Position numbers and translations under genes: made by a program. A DNA stretch of 64,000 nt from Whalleya microplaca (lineage: Eukaryota; Ascomycota; Sordariomycetes; Xylariales; Xylariaceae). The stretch spans positions 186,001 through 250,000 of the forward strand of contig MU385730.1 of NCBI GenBank assembly GCA_022497155.1. The letters run 5' to 3'. Shown here in pieces: positions 34,378 to 46,909 of this stretch. Position 1 is the stretch's first letter; each line of letters opens with the position of its first letter. The notes under the pieces are model-generated. The model did not search any database. It worked only from the letters and a program-made list of their open reading frames with translations, and was not told the origin of the DNA.

Positions 34378-35587
34378 ATGCAGTATCGATTCATCATCGC
34401 AAGTGTTGCCTCTCTAGCTCTAAACGTTGATGGCGCCCCCCACCCCCAGGTCACCCCTGGTCCAAACAGCGCTATCAAGAAGCTCGCACTCCGTGACTCT
34501 CTGCCGGCCTCTTCTGGCAGCTCAGCCCTTAGCGACGTGAAGACTGTTGCCGCCGGCGAGACTTTTGATGGCGGTATGGTTATGTACGACCGTGGCGTGT
34601 CTTGTACCGGCCAGTCAGAAGGTGGGGACTCGGATGCTGTCTTCCAGATCGAGAATGGAGGTACACTTTCGAACGTTATCATCGGCCCTAACCAGATTGA
34701 GGGTGTCCATTGCCAGGGTGCCTGTACCCTGAACAATGTCTGGTGGTCCGCGGTCTGCGAGGACGTAAGTTTTATCTCTGTCTGAAGCCCCCCTCGCCCG
34801 AAACTGACAATTACAGGCCTTCACTATCAAGAAGCAAGATGCTGGCGATACTACCACCATCACCGGTGGTGGTGCCTTCGGGGCCGAGGACAAGGTCTTG
34901 CAGCACAACGGTGGCGGAAGTCTGAGTGTGAGTGACTTCACGGTCGATGACTTTGGCAAGCTTTACCGGTCTTGCGGCAACTGCGACTCCATGTACGAGC
35001 GCCATGTCACCTTGACTGGAATCACCGCCACTTCGGGCAAGGTACTCTGCGGTATCAACTCCAACTATGGTGATAGCTGCACAATCAAGGATAGTTCTGT
35101 CACTGATGTCAAAGATATCTGCGTCACCTACACCGGCAACAACAGTGGCGATGAACCCACGGAGAACGGATCAGGTGCTGACGGCACCTATTGCATCTAT
35201 GATGAGTCAGCCCTCTCGGGCAATAGCAGCTCAGGCAATAGCAGCTCAGGCGGCTCCAGCTCCCGATCGAGTGCCCGATCCAGTGCCCGATCCAGTGCAT
35301 CGGCCACCTCTTCCGCTACTGTCGCTACTACAGCTACAACCAAGTCATCATCTAAATCCTCTATCACGCCTACATCTACGAAGTCCAAGTCTTCATCTAA
35401 GTCTTCTGTCGCTGCTGCTTCTGGATCTGCCAATAAGTCTCAGAGTAAGAGCTCAACAGCCATTGCTACTACCACTACAACCTCTGCAAAGACTACCAAG
35501 TCGTCTGCCGTCTCTGACTACTCTGTAAATGAGAAGACCGGGTCATCTAGCTCGCGAAATCCTGCCTGGCTCCCAAATAGCAACTGA
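34378..35587 (+). CDS. Secreted pectate lyase, polysaccharide lyase family 3
   Basis: Two exons (34378–34764, 34817–35587; 52-nt intron) give 385 residues. A signal peptide of about 20 residues ([19 protein letters not shown]) precedes the PL3 beta-helix. Domain blocks are [64 protein letters not shown] and [14 protein letters not shown]3 enzymes cleave de-esterified polygalacturonan by calcium-dependent beta-elimination and act outside the cell on plant walls. The domain ends near residue 270, the usual family length. A Ser/Thr/Lys-rich tail of about 110 residues follows, with short repeats (GNSSS twice, RSSA three times); it is probably O-glycosylated. No cellulose-binding module is present. 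The tail is polar to the end, so a GPI anchor is unlikely. Confidence 0.92.
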
Positions 35588-37183
35588 ATATGATCAGTAA
35601 CCAGACCCAGACAGATGTGGGCTTGGAGGGACAACTCAACTTGTGCCCTAGGAACAACAATCATCTCTACGATGAATCGTTGAGTTTACCTCTATGTATA
35701 TAATCTTCATGTAAATTATCTTTAGAACATTTTTGTACATACTGAATAGAGTTTTAAACATTGATATCCTCAAATTTGAAGGCAAGACGTAACTGAAGAC
35801 TAATAAGAGTCTGAAGTTGACAAAGTGCTGGTGGTGGGCCTTTATTCAATGAGAAACGATATTGCTAAACACGATTTAATACAATGGTCATATGAGACAT
35901 CTTTTGATAGATACGCTATACTTATTAACGATTAAAATATGAAACGTTCTTTTCAAGGGCTCCAGCTAGGGTCCCACCTTTTCAAATGATATAGAAAGTA
36001 TAAAATGCCATTAACAATGATATCCCATTATAGTACATAGATAAACACCTTCCAATATTTAAATATCACATTCCAGCGTAATATTACCCAAACATTTACG
36101 GATTACTACCTGACTATATAGTCACTTAGTCTACTAAATTCCTAAACTATCGGAAGCCTACCTATACAATGTATTAGGCAGGAGTGATGTTCAGGCTGTG
36201 GATATGCCGGAAGGATAGCTGACTGATAGCTGAGCAAGAACCCCCACGCACCCCATACATCTGATAGCAGTACAACTCACCCCATCCCTAACAGAAACAG
36301 CAACAACAGCTCACAGCACCATCATTCGTCGCATACACAACACACACAACAGATGGCTTCGTATAGGGGAACACTGGCCTTTTAGTCACTGTTCTTCACA
36401 CGTAACCTGAAGTCCCGTGTAATTTGTCCATTGTCTCACTATAGGACATAATTATGTAAATATACGAAGCAGTGACGGTATTAGACACCCGTGATAATGA
36501 TAGTACAAGTGCTGTAGATTACCATAAATCCATACATCAAGAAGAACCTAGATAGCATGCCGAGCCTAGCATGTACAATTCGATTATCATAAGCTGGATG
36601 TAGTCATTGGCCTAAAGCCCCTTAGCTACTAATTTCCTCTACAAAAATCACCCAAAGAAAATGAAAAGAAAACTATGTTGTATCCATTTACTAGCAAAGC
36701 GTATGACAGGATCAGTACCTAATCTACCTAAATATATCAGCCAAAATGACCGTTTCGTAGGTACCTAGTCTAGAGCCTCGTGCATAGTAAACTGCTGTGG
36801 TTTTGATAGTCTACTTGCTAGAATATTTATATACCATTGGCAAAGTTTCTTCAATATTTGGCTTCGTCTAGTTTCGGAATCTTCATGAGACAGTTTGACT
36901 TATTCCTATACAATTCAGGGGTTTTGACGGATTACAAGGATGCGTGGCTGATAATCCAGGTGGCTGACGCCCCACAAGCTGTGGCTTATATATAGGAGGT
37001 TCTCCCTCCACTATCAGACTCTACTGAGAGTGATGATATTTCCCTAATAATAACTACTATACTACTCATAACCGGCGTCTATTTCATCAACTTTAGGACC
37101 CTGTTAGGTGTTTTCATGGTGTATTAAGTATTGTACAATTGAGAGTGGTTGCCATCTGGGCAAGCTTGCTGTGTATTATGCTC
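35588..37183. other. Convergent intergenic region
   Basis: About 1.6 kb of AT-rich DNA between the 3' ends of the pectate lyase (+) and the NRPS-like gene (-). No gene, long repeat or structured element recognised. Confidence 0.5.
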
Positions 37184-40100
37184 CTACTTGCGTCCTATAT
37201 TGACAGCCCGTTTACCACGAAACCTGGATGCTGGCCAACCTTGCATTGTCTCGCCTTTACCAACGAAATCACCGCCCATGATAAGTGTATGCTCGAGCAG
37301 ACAGCTATCGGGGCCCATCTCTGCACCACTTAATAGACGGCTATTAGACCGGAGTACACTCCGATCGCCAACACAGAGCCGATTCAAATCGAACTTTCCA
37401 CGCGTATTGATGTGTCCTACAAGACTAGCATTATCGACGACGACCCGATCTCCCAGAGTAAGGAGGTCCGGTTCCGTGAACATGAGGCTGGGCTTTCCGT
37501 TTACAAAGAGCGCGCAATCCTTCCCTATGTTCGCACCCAATGCTCTGAAGTACCAAACCATGTAGGCGGTCCCAGTGAGAAAGTTGAGAATACCATGGCC
37601 CCCCAAGCAGCGCTGACGCAATTTCTCCATCGTCAGGAACAGCTGCCATCGTTGACAATAACTACTCTTATCCCAATCGTAGTTTCCTGGATGCCTGCGA
37701 CCTAGAAGAATCCATTTCGCTGCTATGAGCGTGCCTAGGGCGGCAACAACCTGAATTATAATGAGGATAGACATAAGGCCGGTAAATAGCCCGAAGACAA
37801 CAAAGACTTGGGTGTCGGCGTTGTTTTCCACCAACGCGATTGGGAATTGGTTCATTATGGCCATAATTAGCTGGATAGCCGAGATCGTGGAGGCATCCCA
37901 GAACAGGTGCACGAAGACGATAATGATGGATGAATACAAGAAGATATGCCAAGGTCGCCACACATAATAAGGCGCTCGATGTTGGTAAAATGCGCGGCCG
38001 AAAGGAGACATGGAATTATCGTGATCACAATACGGTATTGCTCGTTTAGTTTTCCAAAATCTTCCGGGTAGCAGCTTGCTGGCCAAGGGTCGTGAAAGTG
38101 GCTTTCCACGCTCAACGTCCATTGTTGAGCGAGTGATCGAGGTATGGGGAACGCCGGACTGAACACTGAGATTTGATATTGTGCTGTTTGATACAGTCCT
38201 TGACTTCACACCCTTCACCTCAACGACGCATGGCGATGGTTTTTCAGATTTTCCATCGAGCTCGCTATATGAGTTCAGGCACGTGAACGATGTCTCGTCG
38301 GTATTTGTATCGGAAGCATTATCATTGATGCTCTTGGCAGATTTCGAGGAGGTCTTTTCATCAAGATGTCCACGTACCAAGCAAAGAGAATCCCCACCCT
38401 TCGACCCAACATATGTTCCGCCAGCCTCGTAAGTCTTCTCTCGCCTCGTGAGTGCCCCGCTGCCCATTATCGTATTCTTCTCCACAGTGACCCCGGGAAG
38501 CATCACGACACGGTCTGCAATCATGGCCCCATCTCGGATTCTGATAGTGTCCGATCCGATGCCATCAGAAGTGATAAGATGTGAGCGAGAGCCAAACACA
38601 ACGTTGTTGCCAACGTCGATAAGGTGATAGTCCCCGATGCTTGGGCCGGTGCCTGGCCAATAGATATGCCGGCCTGCCTTGCCACCCAACATCCGGATAG
38701 CTACGCTGGTTGCTTCATAGTGCTGACCGAATAGCCCGGTTAATTCGTGCAGCACTGGAACAGGCATCAAGGTCCTCATTAATACCTTCCGCCACTTCTC
38801 GATCTCCCCTTGTTCTCTAACATGACTTGACTCCAAGGGACCGAATAGGAGGTCGAGCAATTTTTTGACGAGTACGACGAAGGTAAATATGAAGAACGGC
38901 CCGATGAACGTTCGCAAAGCTCTTGCCAGATAGTGGTATCCAACTCGTTCACCTCCCGTAAACCAATTCAGCGTATCAACGATAGTGCTGTGTCCCACTG
39001 GTGGGTTCTGCGCTACGAGACCCAAGAGACCTAGAAGCCATGGTAGGACGTACAGGAATTTTGCAAGGAGAGACAGAGGCGCGGTGCCAAACCCTGTGAG
39101 CGCCCAATGAGAACCGGGGGCTTTTGTTGCTGACAAGTCACGATTGGCTTCGGTGGCATCTTCGATTTCCCATGATGAAGAATTAGGGCCGATGCAGGTA
39201 TTCTCTGGAATGTTAGCACCTGGAGCAACAACCGAACTAATTCCAACAGACGCATTTCTCCCAATCTCAATTTTCCCCAGGTACATTGTCGTGTTACGTT
39301 CTCCAGCCATAGGTCGGACAGTGCAACCGTCCAACGTGACGCCATCACCAATGTTCAGAAGGTCCCACTCTCCAAGCTGTGTGTTCTTGATCGTGACCCC
39401 CCGGCCGATCTTAGCACCTAAGAGGCGGTAATAAAATATCTCCAACCAGCTTGTGGTGTTAAAAAAACCCTTACCGCACTATGAAGATGAAAATCAGCAG
39501 TCGATCGAGAAATCTGGTTTTTGGATCATGGACTTACAATGTCCAGGATTTTTTGCGTCATCCACCAACGCGTGTGATATAATCCCCACATTGGGTACAA
39601 TCCTTCCTTATGCCGTCCGATGATGAGCCACTTAAGAGTAATACCAACCAAGGGCAGCACCAGTTTCGTAACGATGCGTCCGACGAACATGGAAACCACA
39701 AAGTTAAGCAACCTTCCCATGGTATTAGCATTGGTTGGAAGCCCTCGCGAGTAGTTCAGCGCGTAGACAAAGAGTGTCCATCTGAGTGCTCGACTGAGCG
39801 GATAGAAGATGACAATAGGTGTGATCTGGAGGAAAAGCAGAAGAGGGTTCGTAGAGCTGTACGTATTGTGGCAACCTAGAGGTTCCGCTGCGTCGCTGCC
39901 TGGCTCTTCTGTAGTCTGCCTGGATAGTTCGTTGTTGATATAGGTAGATAAGCGGTTAACGGAACCATCGCTGAATATCAAGTCGATAGGGAGATGTATC
40001 TGGAATTCTGTACGTAGAGCTGACAAAAGCTTCCCTGCTCGCAAGGAGTCTCCTCCCAATTCGAGAAAATCTTTTTGCGGATCAATGCCTTCAACGCCCA

Positions 40101-42343
40101 AAAGCAGGATGTCGGCAAAGATTTGGGTAATTCGCCCCTCGGTGGACGATGCCAACTTAGTTGAAAGTAGATTCCGCGTCTCTTCTAGTTGTTTATGCAG
40201 CATTCCCATGTCGAAATTGCCTTTCTCGTCACGCGGCAGAGGTTGTGGCATTGCAGTAATTTTGTGTGGAACCAAGTATCCATCGACAACGTTTGACAGA
40301 TCTGCTTTCAACGAACATATTAGATCATTGTCGATAACAGCACTTTGGCCCAAACTGGGGGCAACCAATAGTTCCAATGTTCCTAGTTGATGATTTCTTT
40401 CCACGAGCACATCTATTCCGGTGTGGATGAGACTTCTAATCGATCGTAGCACATCGGTCTCCTGAATTTGACACGTCGTTGTCGGGATCGCTACAGAAAG
40501 GTCCGTATCAGGCAGGGGGCATCGGGCTTCCCAATGTCTCTTGTCGTACGGTGTCGTGTCATCAATGCAGGGAAGTCCTAGTCGTTCGCCCAGCTTGATT
40601 CGTAACACTTTATTGTTCTTCTTCGGAATGTCGTCCATATATACGAGTAATACGGGCCATTTTGCCTGCTGCAAAGACGACTTCAGGCACTCGTGAAGTA
40701 GGCGCAAATCCACCTTCGGTTTGCCCCGAGGTGTTACCAACACAACTCCAACGACTTCCTGAAGGACGTCGTGGCGGACCGAAAACGCCAAAGCTTGAGA
40801 TACTCTACCAAAGATAGCAGAGGTGTTCCGTTCCGCGGCCGCGACGATGGCGTTCTCGATTTCAAAGGGAGATATGAGCTCACCACCCCTGTTAATTACC
40901 TCTTTGTTCCTGCCCGTGATATATAGATAGCCATCCTGGTCCATGTAGCCCATATCTCCAGTATCAAACCATCCGTCTGCCATCAATGCTGACGTATCGA
41001 GAGAACCGTCGGGCCGAAGATATCCTCTGAAGGTAGGTTCGCCACGAACGCAGATTCGACCTACGGTCTCAGCCGGCGCCTCCCTGTCAGAACCATCCAT
41101 GATGCGTAGCTCTGGGCCTACACTGATACCTGACGTGCCTGGGCGGTCCAATTTATAGTCGATTAAAGGTGTACTGATTGGCATACACTCAGTCATTCCA
41201 TAGCTAGGCAGGACTGTGCATTGAAAGGTGTCGCGCAACTGGGATGCGAGGGCTGGAAGAAGACCGCCAGCGGCATTGCAGATAAGACGTATTTGCGACT
41301 TTGATAAAGCTCGACTTCGACTCCCGGCCAATTCTAATATGACCGAATGCATTGACGGTGAAGCATAATACCACTATAGCATTTATAGTGAGCAATCACT
41401 ATGTTTGGCTCACACTGGGCGTGGACGGGTATCTGGCATCGGGTATCTGGCATCGGGTACCAAGAGTTGTGTTTCTAGAACCTCTTGCTCGGAAGTATGT
41501 TGATATGAAAATTATGGGGTCTAAATCAAGGAAGCAAGATGCTGATTCTACTCACTGTCGGTTGCATGCTTTCGGTAACATCCCAGAAGAGATTGGCATC
41601 AAACCCCTGACAACATATGGTCGATCCACCAGAGAAGATAGGTGCAAATATATTACGAATTAAACCTCCACTACATTTACATCAGCCAACCGTGTGTTCA
41701 TTATCGCTCGAAATACTTACACGTGATAAAGAGGCATCATATTCAAGCAGATATCACTTGACTCCAGTGCCCAGGATTTGATGACGAACCCGACTCCAGA
41801 TACAATAGATTGAATAGTCATGGGGACTACTTTCTTATTACCGCTAGTTCCGCTGGTAAATAAAATGATGCCAATCTCGTCGCTTCTATTGGCTACCGGT
41901 GTGGCTTCCGTCGTTGGGGACGTAGCTATGGTAGTTTCAAGTTGAATACATCCCTCATTGCTTTGCGCAACGAGAAATACATCAAGCCCCCATTCATGAA
42001 GTCGAAGCTTCCGAGCCTCTGTGAGACAGCTGATGATGGCACTAGCGCCGGAGAGGGCGACGTCTGCCGTGACTTGCTCCACACCGGCAGCCGGGTTTAT
42101 CGGGGCAGCAGTGTACCAAGTTGCGGCGGCTAAGACGGTGGCCGCGAGTAATGGGCCATTAGGAAGTACAATAGCGAGAACTGGTTTTTTCAAAGATCCG
42201 CGGTTTGAAACAGGTACATTGAAACCTTGAACGAAGTCATGCAGTGCCTGGTGAGTGATGTGATCCTCGCAGTCAGGGTACCGGAGGGCGGCTTTAGGGG
42301 TAGGTTGAAGGAAATCGGCAAGGCTGTCATATGATAACTTCAT
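37184..42343 (-). CDS. Membrane NRPS-like enzyme: adenylation–carrier–transmembrane–LbH (epsilon-poly-lysine-synthetase architecture)
   Basis: Four exons give 1,622 residues: 41721–42343, 41556–41670, 39538–41373 and 37184–39478. The adenylation domain shows LFTSGTSGNKK, MPLYHVGGLIRN, YGMTE, GWFDTGD (about 380) and GRNKEVINRGGE; PKKNNKVLRIKL carries the A10-type Lys. The carrier domain has LGGDSL with the phosphopantetheine Ser689. Membrane helices begin near residue 757 (LLLFLQITPIVIFYPL). The remainder alternates further helices with three hexapeptide left-handed-beta-helix lobes, around GAKIGRGVTI, GDYHLIDVGNNVVFG and GANIGKDCALF. This matches the NRPS terminal domain (TIGR02353) and the plan of bacterial Pls, which polymerises lysine. 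The A domain resembles acyl-CoA/oxalate-CoA ligases, so the monomer is unknown. Residues about 510–650 hold a second A10-like piece (EKGNFDMGML). No thioesterase, reductase or ordinary condensation domain is present. Confidence 0.92.
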
Positions 42344-44644
42344 TTTGCTAGGTTTCAGGCTCTAAGGAAGAGTCATTTCAATTAGAAGAAATTATCAGAT
42401 AATAATAGTGTTAGGTATGGAAAAAGCCAGCAATGCCTCATGAATAGAAGTCAAATATATTTAGATGTGCATGCTCTACAATGCGTCATCTGCTCCTGCA
42501 TGACAAGTCTGAATGGTCAAGAGTTTCTTGTGACATTAAATACTCTGAAATAGCTAAGTCAGAGAGCACGATTAGGTCTCGTTTGCCCCCTTCACATAAA
42601 GTTCCATGCCCCTGGGAACGTGCCAGTGGTCTAAAACCTGTTACGATGACCACGTTGTCACTCACTGTCATGCACTCGCCATACCAAACAATCTGAATGT
42701 TCCAAAGAAGTGTCACAAATGACGAAGGTGTTTGCTACTGGCCGACAGTACTGCCTCCCTTCAAGGGCTACATAGTGGGTTGCTTTTTCAATTTCCATTA
42801 CACAGCATACTCGGGATAGACATTAGCTCGGCGATCGGTGTGTTAGATCTGCGACAGGTTTAAGAGGCCGAATTGATTGCTAAATGCAACAGATATAAAG
42901 TGCAGGAGGTGCACATGGAATCATGTAGGACATACACAGTCTCAGAGCTTTTCCTATGGGAAAATTATCATTGGCATAGGTGTTCCCGTGTCGCACATCA
43001 ACTGGATATAGATCGACTATATACTTTCTCGTTATAGCAAGCCGCCCCATCTATACACTCGCTGGAATGAGGGTCGAGTTCTTCGAACAAATACGGTTAT
43101 AATATGAAGCCATGGAAACATATGTATAGATAGAGCGAGAAAAAGAGACAGAGTGATAAAATCATCAGAAAATATAAGGAAACGCACTTCTCGCGATAAT
43201 TTTTAATTTATGTCAAACCATTTTTGGGTAGTGGGAAAAAACGCGGTGGGAGGACTCAAACGAGTTGCTGCAGAATATTCATTGGGTAAGAATGTCTATG
43301 AACGCATGAAGGCTACTGTAAGAGCGCGTGTAAGACAGCCTATCCACTTGATGGAAACTACTGTGCAGTGTTGCATTCCAGAAAATGTCTCGGATTTCGC
43401 GCCATTATTTAGGTAGCAGTTATCGCAACCTAGGCTTGTAACTTTTTCAACCTCCCATGTCAGGGTCTCATTCAAGTACCACAATGGCACTTGCCAAGGC
43501 TATAAAGTGGTGACCATAATGGCGGCTAGATCTTTAAATTCATTGTACAGCAGATGGGCCCGGTAGTCCAAGTTAAAAGTAGTAAACCATTTACAGCCAT
43601 ATGTGGAATTAAAAGAGAAGTATGCATGTAATTGGGAGTGAAAATTTACGAGCCTCTCGTTCGTTTAATAGATTTGGATTCACTATTTGGAATGCGTATA
43701 GCTTTATTTGCATTAGTAATATAACGATTTATCTAACAGACCTTTAGTTTTCGAATTATCTAGCAGTCATTTCTGGAGTTGTAATATTAATTTTGTCTGT
43801 CGTCAAGCTAGACCTTCTTCAATGATTGCTATTGTCTTTTTGTTTTCTGCTCGGACTTTAATCGCGACATACAGAGATATGCTTAAGATGGGATAGTTTA
43901 TCTGGCAGGATATTGTAAATTATTATATATAGTTACATAACGCATGAACGAAAGTTCCAAAGTGTTATTCAGGTGTGTCGGTTTAGCTTTCAAAAATGGT
44001 TATTTTTTTTCAAGGCTAGGCTTTGATATTCTCGTCTTGCAGGTTTATGCCTTCCTACTTCATGTTTCTTTCTTGACGGCTTTTATAGATCAAATATTTT
44101 CGTTCAGTATAACGAAAGTTGGTGTGTGAACTAATCAGAAAAATGAACAAGAGAACTCCACGGGGTGGAAAACTAAAACTGCAATAGACAAGTATCGGTG
44201 AAATTCCCAGCCTGCGATACGAGGATGCCTCCTTGATCATATAGTAAAACCACCGATTGGAGGTCTTGGATATCAGATGAGACGAATAGAACATTGAAGC
44301 AACTCTCAAAGGGTGTAGGCGTATAACCCCTAAGCCAACATAATATGACTCCGCAAAATCGTGTTCATGAATTGTATTACCTTCCGCTTTGGAAGCCTAG
44401 GGAGGACAACTCTAATGATACTCTGTATATCATCTATTCGCAGAGTTTGTTTTACAGATAAAGAGGCTTATATCCCTGTCCAGGGTGTCGATGCAAATAT
44501 GACAGTGAACAAGAGAGGTAGCCGTGCAATATTATACATAATGAAATATTCAAGTACGGATTGAAGGTCACTGACGGGTTGAGTGATGGCACTGCTGTAC
44601 ACTGCATGTGTATGTAACGGAGCTATACCTAATTTTCTAACAAC
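42344..44644. other. AT-rich intergenic region
   Basis: About 2.3 kb between the NRPS-like gene and the SDR, both on the minus strand. It should carry the NRPS-like promoter. Short open stretches (for example 43210–43416 and 44361–44564) have no motif. Nothing else recognised. Confidence 0.5.
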
Positions 44645-45602
44645 TTAAACACCAAAACCACCAGATATTGGGTACACAGACTTCGTAATGAACCGACTTT
44701 CATCACTAAGCAGGTACGATATCAACCCGGCAACTTCCTCCGGCTCCACTAGTCTGTGGAATAGCTGAGGCAGATTCTCAACCCTGATTGATTCATCAGA
44801 CTGACCGTAGACTTGAGCACACATTGGCGTATCTGTGAAAGCCCTGTATTAACTAGAATGAGCGATGATCTTCGCATATAACCTCGGGTAACTTACGGGC
44901 ACACTACGTTCACTCTGATACCCCTATTCGCACTCTCAGTAGCAGCCGTCTTGCTCAAGCCGATCACTCCGTGTTTTGATGCGGTGTAAGCTGGGTAGAA
45001 ATTCAGGCCATGCTGGCCGGCAATGCTCCCTATATTCACAATACTACCTCCATCACCAATGGCCCTCAACTCGTATTTGAGGCAGTTGAACATTCCTGTG
45101 AGATTGACATTTATGGTGCTGTTCCACTGGTCGAAGTCCAATTCAGTTATTGGAGAAGGGTCTTTGCCGACAATTCCTATGTCTCTAAGTCAGTAAAGAC
45201 TGCAAGGGGAGTCGCTCACCCTAACAACCTACCAGCGCTATTAACACAGCCATCAATTCTCCCGAATTCTGCTTTCGCCCTAGCAACCCACTCCTCGACC
45301 GATTTCGGGTTACAGATATCCACAAGTGTAGTCATTACCTGAGACTCAGGGAACAACTCTGCAATACGTTGCCCCGCAGCTTGCAGCTTCTCCCCTGAGA
45401 TATCTGAAAGCGACAGAGTTGCCCCACGCGCGGCGAGATATCTGGCTGTCGCTTCACCGATCCCCTGAGCAGCTCCTGTAATGAGTATGACTCTATCTTT
45501 CAACGGTAAAGGATTCGCCATGTTGAATCCAGATAGGTCAAGCTCTTGTTGTACAAAAGAGGAGAAACGATGGGAACTATAGGCGCAGGCTCTCTTGTCC
45601 AT
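44645..45602 (-). CDS. Short-chain dehydrogenase/reductase (classical SDR)
   Basis: Three exons: 45233–45602, 44897–45176 and 44645–44843. They encode 282 residues from the ATG at 45602, or 255 from the ATG at 45521 (MANPLPLKDRVILITG), which matches the usual family start better. The cofactor motif is TGAAQGIG; an acidic residue in SLSDISG at the end of strand 2 favours NAD(H). The NNAG motif reads NSAG. Catalytic residues are Ser in NIGSIAG, Tyr and Lys in YTASK, and Asn in INVNLTG. The C-terminus PISGGFGV is typical of FabG-like SDRs. It is cytosolic; the substrate is unknown. It lies upstream of the NRPS-like gene on the same strand, so it might modify that product or its precursor (inference only). 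Confidence 0.9.
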
Positions 45603-46909
45603 CTTAGATTAACCCCTCATGTGGTCTCGCATAAATAGCATGTAATAGTGGCTGGCTGAGAATCATGTGATACGTATTATCTTGATACCAATGATTGGTC
45701 GTTTCGTTAATGTATTTTCAGACCTTGGTTTAAGGGGTGCTTAGGGTTCAGCCAGCATGTAGGTATATACTAAGGACATCACACGGGCCATGATTAGGAT
45801 GTCATTCGGAATGCTGGCATATTTTACGTCTATAAGATATACAGTTTCATTTATACTAACGCTTCTTTAGACATTTCTTAGAACATAACTATATCTACTT
45901 TTTATATTAGAGTCGCTCATTCACACTCTATTTCATTCCTAGATATCATACTTTAACAACTCTGGCAGCTTTATAGAGTGAAGCTATCAGGGTCAGAATC
46001 AGCTCAATCCTATGAGGTGTCGGCGAGTGAAAGACCATGTAGGGTGCCGTGCAGTATGCACGGCCCAGGATGGTCTTCGTATTGGTCATGTAATTAATTC
46101 CATGTAGCTGCAATAAAAGTCTCCGTGTAGTTGATTTCGTGCCGGGAACCCGTACTAGAGATCTGCTACAAAATATTACTGGCTATCAAAGGCTTCATCC
46201 AATCTCTTAGTATTCTGCTTGACAGAGAAGCTATGCCGCTGGTGCCGAGGGGGCGCTGTCGAGGTATCTGAGAGCATGTCGCAGCACTCAAGTAATAGAT
46301 GACAGTTTCACGGCTTTGGGTCCCTTACATGGTCTGGAGTCTTGCATTGAAGTAATTTTAGCTGCATTATTCTATAGTTGCACGAGTTGAACATGATGGT
46401 ATGTGACCATTATGAACATAGATGACTGCATAGGTACATTGTCTACCTATGTAGAACCAAGTAACTGTTTCTGAATGATATGATAGCTATGTTTACTGAG
46501 TAAAATGTTTTATATCGTATGGACAGGTGGCGCAAAGCATGTACATAGCTTTAATGCGGTTATCATCCAAGTTGAATTTTCTTAACTACGCCAGCGCCGA
46601 AGTCCTCTAATGCTGTGTAGCACCGCTCAACGTGAGAGCGAGTACAATAACGGGTTTAGGTAATGTTCTTACCCTTACATCAATAAGGTAGCACCAAGCA
46701 GCATTGTTATCTCGCCTCATTAGCTTCTGAATCTTGTCTCCTTCTTTTAGATAACGTTAACCAACAGGCGCGCTCATTGACGCATACAACGTATCATCAT
46801 CATTCTCACCGCCATCCAAAAGAATACTGTCTCATTCTTTCCCCCGCATTCAGCACCTACTAATCTTAACACCGAAGAGAAGCCAAGCCAATATTCTCAT
46901 GCACTCCAG
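45603..46909. other. Intergenic region, no gene recognised
   Basis: About 1.3 kb upstream of the SDR and the monooxygenase relic. AT-rich with many stop codons. Nothing repeated or structured recognised. Confidence 0.45.
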
